Assembly (NCBI GenBank): GCA_021372585.1
Contig: JAJFUD010000006.1
Coordinates: 1 to 34,465, forward strand
Length of the DNA: 34,465 nt
Reading direction: 5' to 3'
Source of the DNA: a bacterium
Lineage (GTDB): Bacteria > Caldisericota > Caldisericia > UBA6126
The notes beneath the pieces were generated by a model. It was not told where the DNA came from. It saw nothing but the letters and a program-made list of their open reading frames with translations, and did not search any database. Shown piece after piece: positions 1-7,695 of the stretch. Position numbers and translations under genes: made by a program. Each line of letters starts with the position of its first letter. Position 1 is the first letter of the stretch.

Positions 1-1247
1 TCCCGTAGATTATTATAAAAGGACAAGGAAGCCCTGACTGAACCGGGCAATTCTTCATGAGAAACATCTTTTCTGACAATTTCCTGGTATTCCTCATCGG
101 ATAGCCCGATCATTCTGGCTACATAGATATGTGCGCAAAAACAACCGTTCCGCACACTGATCCCTCTTTTATCAAGTTCTCTTGCCGCTTGGTTGTGAGA
201 GTAGATATCCCAGATATTAAACGGAACAATCGCGGTTCTGTCTTGAAACAGCTCTGGACCAAAAGTAGTGATGCCTTTGATTTTCTGTAATTCTTCACAG
301 AAATACCGTGTAATGGTGTAATCCCACTGGTGTATCCTGTCCATACCGATTTCCTGAAGGTAATCCAACGTATAACCAAACTCAATGATTCCCTCCAAGT
401 CTTGGGTACCAGGCTCAAAGCAAGCCGGAGATTCCATATAAATAAATTGTTCTTTGGTGACCCGCTTGACTGCTCCTCCGCCGGCTATTTCACGGCTAAG
501 CATATCGGCACGGTCTTTACGGATAAATAAAGCCCCCATACCCATAGGACCATTCATTTTATGAGAAGAAGTGCCGGCAAAGTCTACATTCATCTCATCT
601 AAGTTGATCGCAAGATGACCGCCTGATTGTGCTAAGTCAGCATATACAAAGATTTTATCGCCGTATCGTTTTTTGATCTCCCCGATAGGATTAATCAGCC
701 CGGTGAAATTGGCGATATGGACAATATTCAGAAGCACCATTCCCTTGGCTTGCCGGATTAACTCATCCAGCTTTTCCAGGTCTAGCCTTCCTTGTTTGTC
801 AATGGGAGCAAACTGTACCTTTCCACCGGCTTTATAACACATATTCGCCGAAGTGACGATCTCAGAATTGTGCTCCATCTCAGTAGCGATCAGGGTGCTG
901 TCCTTATCAAAAGGGAAACGGCATCCAACAATGTTCGAACTCTCTGTCGTGTTTTTCGTGAAGACTACGCAGTAATTAGACGCATGAAAGAAAGAAACCA
1001 GCTTCTTCCTGACTTCATCGACCAATTTGTCATAGGTCTTTGCTTCCACCGAATTTTCAGAATGATTGGAGCCGCGAATATGGGTTAAACGAAACTCATG
1101 CATTCGGTTGATCACTGTGAAAGGTTCTTGGGCAGTAGCTGTGTTATCTAAATAGATACGGTTCAATTTGTCCAATAAAGGAAAATCACGCTGTCGAATA
1201 ACATCCTGGTTCGGAAAAATCTGTTGCAGCTGCTCTTTAATATTCAT
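1..1247 (-). CDS. Class V aminotransferase / cysteine desulfurase-like PLP enzyme (3' end beyond window)
   Basis: The reverse strand is open from an ATG at 1247 to the left edge, so about 415 residues are visible and the C-terminus is missing. It is a fold-type I PLP enzyme of the aminotransferase class V / NifS-SufS superfamily. Visible signatures are the N-terminal YLDNTAT segment, the PLP-lysine motif SSHKMNGP, a conserved GGGAV region and, late in the protein, the loop RNGCFCAH. The last resembles the loop carrying the catalytic cysteine in desulfurases. The start is supported by AAGGTGATTC just upstream. Sulfur mobilisation from cysteine for Fe-S assembly is plausible, and hcp, which makes a cluster-rich protein, is the divergent neighbour. 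Substrate specificity within this superfamily cannot be read from motifs, so a desulfurase role is inference. Confidence 0.85.
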   Translation of the reverse strand, partial: MNIKEQLQQIFPNQDVIRQRDFPLLDKLNRIYLDNTATAQEPFTVINRMHEFRLTHIRGSNHSENSVEAKTYDKLVDEVRKKLVSFFHASNYCVVFTKNTTESSNIVGCRFPFDKDSTLIATEMEHNSEIVTSANMCYKAGGKVQFAPIDKQGRLDLEKLDELIRQAKGMVLLNIVHIANFTGLINPIGEIKKRYGDKIFVYADLAQSGGHLAINLDEMNVDFAGTSSHKMNGPMGMGALFIRKDRADMLSREIAGGGAVKRVTKEQFIYMESPACFEPGTQDLEGIIEFGYTLDYLQEIGMDRIHQWDYTITRYFCEELQKIKGITTFGPELFQDRTAIVPFNIWDIYSHNQAARELDKRGISVRNGCFCAHIYVARMIGLSDEEYQEIVRKDVSHEELPGSVRASLSFYNNLR

Positions 1248-1289
1248 GAATCACCTTTATTTATTAAGCTCCTCCAAACCGCACAAGTC

Positions 1290-1295
1290 ATTATA
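1290..1295 (-). promoter_or_regulatory. -10 box for the class V aminotransferase
   Basis: Read on the reverse strand this is TATAAT preceded by TGCT, about 43 bases upstream of the start codon at 1247. The -35 region is poor. The predicted leader is about 36 bases and carries the AAGGTGA ribosome binding site. Confidence 0.45.
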
Positions 1296-1313
1296 AGCAA
1301 AAAAAGTCTTTTT

Positions 1314-1333
1314 TGAAAGATAACTATTTTTCA
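1314..1333. promoter_or_regulatory. Dyad between the divergent aminotransferase and hcp promoters
   Basis: A perfect inverted repeat, TGAAA-N10-TTTCA, lies between the two divergent promoter candidates, just upstream of the hcp -35 box. It does not match the FNR/HcpR-type consensus (TTGAC/T-N4-GTCAA) that I know for hcp genes. An operator role is inferred from position only. Confidence 0.25.
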
Positions 1334-1337
1334 TTTT

Positions 1338-1365
1338 TTGGAACTATACAGATATAAACTAAGAT
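1338..1365 (+). promoter_or_regulatory. Candidate hcp promoter
   Basis: TTGGAA at 1338-1343 and TAAGAT at 1360-1365 are separated by 16 bases and lie 36 bases before the hcp start. Each matches four or five of the six consensus positions, so this is a moderate candidate. Confidence 0.35.
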
Positions 1366-1400
1366 AAGTAAACAAGGAAAAATTCATAAGGAGGGATCTT

Positions 1401-3035
1401 ATGTTTTGTTACCAATGTGAGCAAACGGCCAAAGGAACGGGATGCACCATTCAGGGCGTCTGTGGAAAAGATGATACAACAGCCACCCTACAGGATGTTT
1501 TGATATTTACCACCGCCAGTATCGCCTATTTTGCCAAAGCACTGTTTGCGAGTTCAAATCAGGATGAGGAGATCAATCATTTTATCATTGAATCACTCTT
1601 CACTACTATTACCAATGTGAATTTCGACCCCGAGCGGTTAATGGACAGAATCCGGCTTGGTGTCAAGTTACGTGAACGCTTGATGAAACGCTATTTAGAG
1701 GGTGGTTTCTATGACCAGCATGATAACGATGCCATGACATCGTTAGCTAGCAAGGAGATTCCCACTTCTCTCGAGGATTGTGTGCGATTTGGAAAAGAAG
1801 TTTCACTAACCACTCACCAAGCTCTCATGGGTGAGGAGCGTGCCGGCTTACTTCACATGATATTATATGGATTAAAAGGTGTCTCAGCATATGCGGATCA
1901 TGCAAAAGTTCTGGGAAAGGAAGATCCCGCTGTCTATACCGAATTCTATAGACTGTTAAGCGTCTATCTGGATCGGGAAGTCTCTTTGGAAGCACTGTTG
2001 GGGTATGCATTGGAGGTTGGTAAGCTGAATTACCGCGTAATGGCGCTGCTGATGCAAGCGAATACCGAAGCTTACGGACACCCGGAGCCAACCAAAGTGC
2101 GCACCACCCCCGTTATCGGTAAAGCGATTTTAGTGTCTGGCCATGATTTATTGGATTTGGAAGCGATTCTGCAACAATCCGAAGGAAAAGGAATTAATGT
2201 ATACACTCATGGAGAGATGCTCCCCACCCATAGTTACCCCGGTTTGAAAAAGTATCCCCACTTCGCCGGTCATTACGGAACCGCCTGGCAAAACCAACAA
2301 ATAGAATTTCCTGATTTCCCCGGACCCATTGTCATGACGACCAATTGTATCCAAAGACCCAGAGATTCTTATATGGACAGGATCTTTACATCAGGATTGG
2401 TGGCTTTCCCGGGAGTCAAACACATAGAGAACCGGGATTTTTCCCCGGTTATTGATAAAGCGCTTGCAACGCCCGGCTTCACTGAAATGACTGCTGAAAA
2501 AACGATTACTGTCGGATTTGGGTACAACGCAGTGATGAACGTGGCAGATAAAGTGCTTGATTTGGTTAAATCAGGCAAAATAAACCACTTTTACCTCATT
2601 GGGGGATGCGATGGAGCAAAGCCCGGCAGAAGTTACTACACTGATTTCGCTGTAAAAGCCCCGAAGGATTCCATTATTCTAACTTTAGCGTGCGGTAAGT
2701 TCAGATTCAATCAATTGGATTTTGGGGATATTGACGGAATACCTAGATTATTAGATGTAGGTCAGTGTAACGACGCTTATTCTGCCATACAAATCGCATT
2801 GAGTCTTGCAAAAGCGCTTAATACCGACATTCATCACTTACCTATCTCGTATATCATCAGCTGGTATGAGCAAAAAGCAGTCGCTATTTTATTGACGCTT
2901 CTCTCCTTGGGTATTCAGGATATTCACTTGGGACCAACTTTACCGGCTTTTGTGAAACCGTCCGTACTAAATGTGCTTGTGGATACATTTCATATCAAGC
3001 CGATCACGACGCCCGAGCAGGATATGGCTGCCTAA
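1401..3035 (+). CDS. hcp: Hybrid cluster protein (hydroxylamine reductase, Hcp), class I
   Basis: Cytoplasmic Fe-S protein that in characterised relatives reduces hydroxylamine or NO in vitro and is linked to nitrosative stress. At 544 residues it has the usual length. The N-terminal cysteines C3, C6, C15 and C21 (C-x2-C-x8-C-x5-C) match the class I [4Fe-4S] pattern of strict anaerobes rather than the enterobacterial pattern. Hybrid-cluster regions are recognisable downstream: THGEMLPTH, MTTNCIQRP, GGCDGAKPGR, LACGKFRFN, VGQCNDAYSA and SWYEQKAVAIL. The ATG is preceded by a strong AAGGAGGG site. It is transcribed alone, divergent from the class V aminotransferase. No Hcr-type reductase gene is adjacent, as is common for class I proteins. 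Confidence 0.97.
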   Translation: MFCYQCEQTAKGTGCTIQGVCGKDDTTATLQDVLIFTTASIAYFAKALFASSNQDEEINHFIIESLFTTITNVNFDPERLMDRIRLGVKLRERLMKRYLEGGFYDQHDNDAMTSLASKEIPTSLEDCVRFGKEVSLTTHQALMGEERAGLLHMILYGLKGVSAYADHAKVLGKEDPAVYTEFYRLLSVYLDREVSLEALLGYALEVGKLNYRVMALLMQANTEAYGHPEPTKVRTTPVIGKAILVSGHDLLDLEAILQQSEGKGINVYTHGEMLPTHSYPGLKKYPHFAGHYGTAWQNQQIEFPDFPGPIVMTTNCIQRPRDSYMDRIFTSGLVAFPGVKHIENRDFSPVIDKALATPGFTEMTAEKTITVGFGYNAVMNVADKVLDLVKSGKINHFYLIGGCDGAKPGRSYYTDFAVKAPKDSIILTLACGKFRFNQLDFGDIDGIPRLLDVGQCNDAYSAIQIALSLAKALNTDIHHLPISYIISWYEQKAVAILLTLLSLGIQDIHLGPTLPAFVKPSVLNVLVDTFHIKPITTPEQDMAA

Positions 3036-3062
3036 AATAAATTTGATCGATTCCTTTCAGGA

Positions 3063-3076
3063 ACGAGGATTCTCGT
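3063..3076. promoter_or_regulatory. Perfect dyad at the -35 position of the C25 peptidase gene
   Basis: ACGAG-GATT-CTCGT is a perfect 5-bp-arm palindrome. It lies where the -35 box of the following extended -10 promoter would be. A smaller hairpin, TTCCT-TTC-AGGAA, immediately precedes it (3051-3063). No T-run follows, so these are unlikely to be an hcp terminator; an operator is possible. Confidence 0.25.
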
Positions 3077-3089
3077 ATGAAAATCTACA

Positions 3090-3098
3090 TGGTATAAT
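3090..3098 (+). promoter_or_regulatory. Extended -10 promoter positioned for a leaderless transcript
   Basis: TGGTATAAT is a perfect extended -10 element. Its last base is 7 bases before the A of the ATG at 3105, so transcription would begin at or within a base or two of the start codon. No Shine-Dalgarno sequence lies between box and ATG. Confidence 0.7.
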
Positions 3099-3104
3099 AG
3101 AGTC

Positions 3105-6100
3105 ATGGTGATACAAAAAGGGTCCATCCAAAAAAAAAGAGCTGTAGCTATAGTACTCTGCAGTGTTCTATTTTATTTTCTCAGTCTCGGGATTCTTCCA
3201 CAAAGTGCCCTGAATAAAATTGCCGTACCCGTTTCCCTTTGGACATCATTTTCGAACAAGCCTTTCAGATTACCCAGTCGTGTACTTCATCAACAATGGA
3301 ACTGGAGAAGCGAACAAATCATCACAAGGCAAAATGAGGGAAAATTAGTATTATCCCTTCCGGGCAGCAAAACACATTATACCCCTTTGGCCCCAAAGCT
3401 CCCTTATATTTCTGTTTCCATCCCTTTACAAGCGGGTGAATCTGTAGCGTATATCAAAACGACAGGGATCCGCTGGAGACAACTTTCAATTCAAGCGAGT
3501 CTTCTGGAATCGCATCCGGATTTATGCACGATCAGTGGAGAAGAACGATCAGCCATCGCCTTTGGGATTCACCCGGAAAATTGTTATCCTTCATCAAGTT
3601 TTTCTTATACGCTGGTTTATCCTGGGGATCAAGCGGAATGTCAGTTGAAACTGTTTCCGGTTCATGTATGGAAAGACAGGGTATGGCTAATTGATCAAAT
3701 CAATATTAACATCGGCGTAAGCGCTTCCCAAAAACCCAATTTGCCAAAAAATCCGGATGTAGACTCTGTTATCATCTCTCCCGATGAGTTAATGGAAGAA
3801 GCCAAACAACTGGGAAGAATTCATCAAAAAAATGGATATCGCTCCTTGGTAGTTCCCCTTTCTCATATTCAGAAATGGGTTCAATCGGCAGATCCGATAG
3901 AAATCGCTTATATGGTTAGTTACCGGGAAGCCAATAAATCAGAAGTAGTCCAGATACCGGATTACGATTTTAAAACCGCTGATAAAATCAGGGCTTTCCT
4001 GACTCATCTACTGAAAATGGGGCAGATTGACTACCTGACGTTATTTGGTGATGCCACCTATATCCCCCCCTCTGATTATGCGGTTTCAGTACACAATCCT
4101 GATCCTTATGACCGCATGATACCTACCGATTTATTCTATATGGCTCCGGAAGCTGAGGGAAGAGAGATACCTTTAAGAATTATGACGGGCAGAATTCCCC
4201 TCAGAAGTAAAGCTGAGGCCATCAGTTTCCTGAGGAAAACAATCCTGCATCAAATGTCCAAGCAACAAGATTGGTCAAAGTCTGTTGCCTTGTTTGGTGG
4301 GGATATGTTTGAAGATGACTATTACGGAGAGCTGCAAGCCTGCTTCATGGCAAACAATGGTGATTTCGGTGACTTTGCCATAAAAAAGTTTTTTGAGACT
4401 GAAAACAAATACAACCGTGACAGTATTTTACAAGCAATGTCTGAGGAGGATTTTGGATTCTACTTCATGAGTAGCCATGGGCGGGGAGATTATTTACGTC
4501 TTCCGGAAGGGTATATTGATACAATCGATATCATGAACCAGAAACCAAAAACCCATTTTCCGATTTGGGTAAGTAATAGTTGTTTAAATGGAGCTTGGGA
4601 TACAAGGCTATCAAACATCCGGCTGGGTACGGGACCATCATTAGGCATCCCGACTTCCTTTGCAGAATCCCTTCTCTTCTCCAATGGAGGCGCGATTGCT
4701 TATATTGGTGGTGCCAGGGTGAATTATGCCGGAATGGATTATAATTCAGACCTTGGTGAGATGAAGGTATACCAGCTATACAATATTGACGCGATGCTCC
4801 GTTATTTTTTCCAAAGTTATGAAACCAAGGATGAAACACTCGGTGAAGTCTACTTAAAGAGCATCCAAACTTATATAAAACAAGATTTTGACAATGGGTA
4901 TGAACCAACCATCAAAACATTATTTGGCTATTGCTTATTAGGCGACCCTACAACTTCCCTTCCGGATAAGTCTGCATCCACTAAATCACCGATTACCCTT
5001 AAGAAAAAACCAGAGGTAAAAACCGGTCCGATTGATGATGGATCGCCCTTTGTGAATATCTCAGAAAAAAACCATTTTGAGATCAAGTCGCAGGATGAGA
5101 TAGGGTCTGTCAAGCTCTGTGATTACATCCATCCTCAAAACGGTGTGATAGACGAAAATGCACCGGAATGTATCCAAACAGGTATATATCGTTATACCCT
5201 CCCTTCAATCAAAAAAACCAGGTTTGCCTTAAGAATCGAAAATAAGCAGGGCTACGAGATTCGGTATGTAGCTTCAGGCAGGTTTAATCAAGATATTGCA
5301 TTACGCCATCCTTCAATTTACACCCACCTGACAAAAGGAACTCCTTATCAATTTGATTTACCGGTTCAAAATATCGGATTATCCAGCGTTTCCGATATCC
5401 GTATCGAACAAGTCACCCCTGCTGAAGCAAAATACCTTCCATCCCTGCCAAATTTAGATCCCTATAGGGAGTATCCCGTGAAGGTCAACGTTGATACTTC
5501 CGCCTCCGGTACTTTTATCTGGAAGTTTACCTGCCTATCAGCAGAAACAGAGGATATGGATTCGGATGATAACACGATAGAAATTCAATTTGAGATAGTA
5601 GATTCCCCTTATCAACGAATCGGGATAATTGGGTATTCATGGGCCGGATTGAAGGACAATTTGGATGAAACCTTGTCATTAAACAAAGTGAACAGCTATT
5701 ATCAAAACCACCATTTACCAATTGAGGTAAAATCCTTGACAAATCAGGACCTGAGCAACATTGAAGAACTTTCTATCTCAACACTGGTTTTGTATGACAG
5801 CGGATATATCCCAGACCAAGTCACGGCACAGATTCTTAAAAAACATACTTCCAAAAAAGGATCGGTTTTAGTAATGGGATTGTTCGACAATCAGTTCCGG
5901 TCAATGATGGGATATAACAGCAATATCGGCTTTTCATACCATACCGGGGATAGCTCGTTTCAACCATTTTCCCTGATGAGATCCAAACGGGAGCATTTCT
6001 CATTGGATACGTATCAACTACCTTGCTTTGAGAGTTACTCTGTCGCAGGAGCAGATCTGACAGACTCCTTAGGGAAATCCACCTATATTGTTGGATATTC

Positions 6101-6236
6101 AGAAGACCAGATGCTATACCTGATTCAAAACAACCAATGGATAACTTATTCAGGAGTCCTTTCCAAGCTTGATTTTAAAAGATCTGAGGAAACACTATCT
6201 TTCTTTGCTGACCTTCTGCATTACTGTACTAACTAA
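3105..6236 (+). CDS. Membrane-anchored gingipain-like (peptidase family C25) cysteine protease
   Basis: A 1043-residue exported protein. A basic N-terminus and a hydrophobic segment at about residues 13-35 act as signal or membrane anchor. The central part, about 270-620, matches the C25 (gingipain/caspase-like) fold: LTLFGDATYIPPSDY, a PLRIMTGRIPLRSKAEA strand-turn, then the catalytic pair. H458 lies in SSHGRGDY and C493 in SNSCLNGAWD, 35 residues apart as in gingipains. A GGAIAYIGGAR strand follows. Residues about 740-850 look like a CARDB/Ig-type domain. The C-terminal 190 residues resemble a glutamine-amidotransferase-like Rossmann domain. I see no type IX secretion C-terminal domain. Expected role: extracellular or periplasmic proteolysis. 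The gene is probably monocistronic and apparently leaderless. Substrate is unknown. Confidence 0.85.
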   Translation: MVIQKGSIQKKRAVAIVLCSVLFYFLSLGILPQSALNKIAVPVSLWTSFSNKPFRLPSRVLHQQWNWRSEQIITRQNEGKLVLSLPGSKTHYTPLAPKLPYISVSIPLQAGESVAYIKTTGIRWRQLSIQASLLESHPDLCTISGEERSAIAFGIHPENCYPSSSFSYTLVYPGDQAECQLKLFPVHVWKDRVWLIDQININIGVSASQKPNLPKNPDVDSVIISPDELMEEAKQLGRIHQKNGYRSLVVPLSHIQKWVQSADPIEIAYMVSYREANKSEVVQIPDYDFKTADKIRAFLTHLLKMGQIDYLTLFGDATYIPPSDYAVSVHNPDPYDRMIPTDLFYMAPEAEGREIPLRIMTGRIPLRSKAEAISFLRKTILHQMSKQQDWSKSVALFGGDMFEDDYYGELQACFMANNGDFGDFAIKKFFETENKYNRDSILQAMSEEDFGFYFMSSHGRGDYLRLPEGYIDTIDIMNQKPKTHFPIWVSNSCLNGAWDTRLSNIRLGTGPSLGIPTSFAESLLFSNGGAIAYIGGARVNYAGMDYNSDLGEMKVYQLYNIDAMLRYFFQSYETKDETLGEVYLKSIQTYIKQDFDNGYEPTIKTLFGYCLLGDPTTSLPDKSASTKSPITLKKKPEVKTGPIDDGSPFVNISEKNHFEIKSQDEIGSVKLCDYIHPQNGVIDENAPECIQTGIYRYTLPSIKKTRFALRIENKQGYEIRYVASGRFNQDIALRHPSIYTHLTKGTPYQFDLPVQNIGLSSVSDIRIEQVTPAEAKYLPSLPNLDPYREYPVKVNVDTSASGTFIWKFTCLSAETEDMDSDDNTIEIQFEIVDSPYQRIGIIGYSWAGLKDNLDETLSLNKVNSYYQNHHLPIEVKSLTNQDLSNIEELSISTLVLYDSGYIPDQVTAQILKKHTSKKGSVLVMGLFDNQFRSMMGYNSNIGFSYHTGDSSFQPFSLMRSKREHFSLDTYQLPCFESYSVAGADLTDSLGKSTYIVGYSEDQMLYLIQNNQWITYSGVLSKLDFKRSEETLSFFADLLHYCTN

Positions 6237-6251
6237 TCAGAATCCGGGCTA

Positions 6252-6280
6252 ATAAAAAAGAGGGGGAATAACCCCCCCTA
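6252..6280 (-). terminator. Rho-independent terminator for the small lipoprotein gene
   Basis: On the reverse strand, AGGGGG pairs with CCCCCT around a short loop and is followed by TCTTTTTT. It lies 19 bases beyond the stop codon of the lipoprotein gene at 6299. On the forward strand no T-run follows, so it should not efficiently stop the convergent C25 peptidase transcript. Confidence 0.8.
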
Positions 6281-6298
6281 AAGATTAAACGATTATAA

Positions 6299-6826
6299 TT
6301 ACTGTACCTTGTATTTGAACGAATTCATCATATTAATCACTTTTTCATCCTTCTCTAAATCTTTACCCTGCAGAGTAATGGTGGCTAAATACCCTCCCAC
6401 TCTGGCTTGGTGATGAACTTGATCATACCCGCCATAATTAAAGGATGTTTTCGCGTACTCCGTCTCTCCATAAGTAACCGATTCTGCTGGTGTGCCATTA
6501 ACGTTAGGTAGTTTTGCAAACTGATTAACCAAATCAAGAATGGGTGTAGTAGTGTCATCTTTCTGAATTTTAACCCTAAAATAGTCAGTAGACAATGCGT
6601 CCCCTTTTGTTAATGTAATCATGGTATAAATTGACTCATTCACTTGATTGGTAACTTTCCATTCTGTTGGATAGATGAAAGAAACAAAATCATTTTCAAA
6701 AGTTTCTGTAACAAATGCCACTTCTTCTTGGTTATTGTTATCAGTAATTTTAGGTCCGCTGCCACAACCAACAGCTAAAAAAGTAACAGCTAACATAAAC
6801 GAGACTAGCATCCATGATTTTTTCAT
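6299..6826 (-). CDS. Small lipoprotein with PsbP/Mog1-like fold character
   Basis: A 175-residue exported lipoprotein. The signal peptide MKKSWMLVSF... ends in the lipobox LAVGC with lipidated C21, and a polar linker rich in N, D and E follows. The rest shows the pattern FVSFIYPTEWKV near the start and ATITLQGKD...INMMNSFKY at the end. These recall PsbP-like/DUF1795 lipoproteins (FxYPxxW at the start, a final Phe-rich strand). The ATG is preceded by AAAAAAGGAG. It is a single-gene unit with its own promoter and terminator. Function is unknown in this group; the family assignment rests on pattern only. Confidence 0.8.
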   Translation of the reverse strand: MKKSWMLVSFMLAVTFLAVGCGSGPKITDNNNQEEVAFVTETFENDFVSFIYPTEWKVTNQVNESIYTMITLTKGDALSTDYFRVKIQKDDTTTPILDLVNQFAKLPNVNGTPAESVTYGETEYAKTSFNYGGYDQVHHQARVGGYLATITLQGKDLEKDEKVINMMNSFKYKVQ

Positions 6827-6862
6827 ATTTACTCCTTTTTTTAATAGTTAATCTACCTGTAT

Positions 6863-6890
6863 GTTTTAGCAAATGAAGTTGTTTCGTCAA
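6863..6890 (-). promoter_or_regulatory. Candidate promoter of the small lipoprotein gene
   Basis: Reverse-strand TTGACG (6885-6890) and TAAAAC (6863-6868) are separated by 16 bases. The -35 box is strong, the -10 box moderate. Confidence 0.4.
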
Positions 6891-7013
6891 TGTTTTAGTT
6901 AATTGTTTTCATACTACTACGACGGATATCGAATCAGTATCTCTTGTTTTTCAATAACTTCGTCCATTCTTTCGCCCACATACGAAATTCATTTTGAAAA
7001 CAAATCAATAGAT

Positions 7014-7019
7014 TATAAT
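7014..7019 (+). promoter_or_regulatory. -10 box for the membrane protein / ATPase pair
   Basis: A perfect TATAAT, 55 bases before the ATG at 7074. An AT-rich ATTTTG lies 17 bases upstream as a weak -35. The predicted leader is about 48 bases. Confidence 0.5.
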
Positions 7020-7073
7020 AGTTTATGAAACTTGAAATTTTATTTTTCAGCAGGGGAGAAAAGGGAGAAAAAA

Positions 7074-7676
7074 ATGAATCTTAACAGAAAATCAATTATT
7101 CCGGGCTTATTGCTCATAGCTACAGGGTTATTTATATTTTTTTATCAATGGCAAGGATGGTCACTCAGTTGGTTGAGTTGGCCCTATTACCTTATTCTTC
7201 CCGGTATTTTCATGATTATTTTATCATGGTTCAATGAAGGGGATACCGGGGAGGGGTTTTCCATTTTTGGTTTTATCCTGACAACGATTGGCGGAATTCT
7301 CTGCTTTCAAAACCAAACCAATCTATGGGAAACCTGGGCTTATATGTGGACATTGATTCCTCTCTCGGTGGGATTAGGTCAAATCCTCCATGCACTTATC
7401 TTCCCAAACCCAAATAAAACCCGGGAAGGATTTCGAACTTTCCGAACCGGACTTATCCTGTTCATTATTTTTGCCATCGGATTTGAGTTCTTAATTTTCC
7501 GTCGAAACTATTTCATCAGATCTCATGGTTTCGCAATATTGATCATTCTGACCGGGTTGTTGATTGTCTTTAAAAGTACGGGAAAAAAAATAGATAAGCC
7601 GAAGTCCCACGTTAAACATGATGAAAAGCTCTCTAACCAGGATTTGTCTTCCGAAGAAACAGAAAACGAAATATGA
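7074..7676 (+). CDS. Small polytopic membrane protein of unknown function
   Basis: A 200-residue protein starting MNLNRKS. The ATG at 7074 is preferred over an in-frame TTG at 7032 because GGGAG lies just upstream of it and the membrane segment then begins at once. Hydrophobic helices can be seen at about residues 8-24, 35-50, 62-78, 88-110, 123-140 and 148-163. A hydrophilic tail of about 40 residues follows, rich in K then D and E, and is probably cytoplasmic. The repeated short-helix layout resembles LiaF/DUF5668-type membrane domains, but I do not recognise the protein. It is 11 bases upstream of the ATPase gene and probably co-transcribed. Confidence 0.8.
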   Translation: MNLNRKSIIPGLLLIATGLFIFFYQWQGWSLSWLSWPYYLILPGIFMIILSWFNEGDTGEGFSIFGFILTTIGGILCFQNQTNLWETWAYMWTLIPLSVGLGQILHALIFPNPNKTREGFRTFRTGLILFIIFAIGFEFLIFRRNYFIRSHGFAILIILTGLLIVFKSTGKKIDKPKSHVKHDEKLSNQDLSSEETENEI

Positions 7677-7695
7677 ATATCATTTAGATGATATT
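7676..7695 (+). promoter_or_regulatory. Hairpin containing the ATPase start codon
   Basis: AATATCAT-TTAG-ATGATATT is a perfect 8-bp-arm inverted repeat. The ATG at 7688 forms the beginning of its 3' arm, and a T-rich tract follows. No Shine-Dalgarno sequence precedes the ATG. The structure could couple ATPase translation to that of the upstream gene, or act as a weak attenuator. Confidence 0.4.

Larger units (their letters stand above)
6827..7073. other. Intergenic region with divergent promoters
   Basis: About 247 bases of AT-rich DNA between the lipoprotein gene and the membrane-protein gene. It contains one promoter candidate for each direction and a direct repeat ATGTTTTAG (6861-6869 and 6890-6898, 29 bases apart). 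I see no RNA gene or small coding sequence in it. Confidence 0.6.

Noticed and set aside
4531-4908. A 125-codon reverse frame inside the C25 peptidase gene
   Set aside because: It overlaps the catalytic cysteine region of the forward gene, whose motifs are convincing. The reverse translation is low-complexity and unlike any protein.
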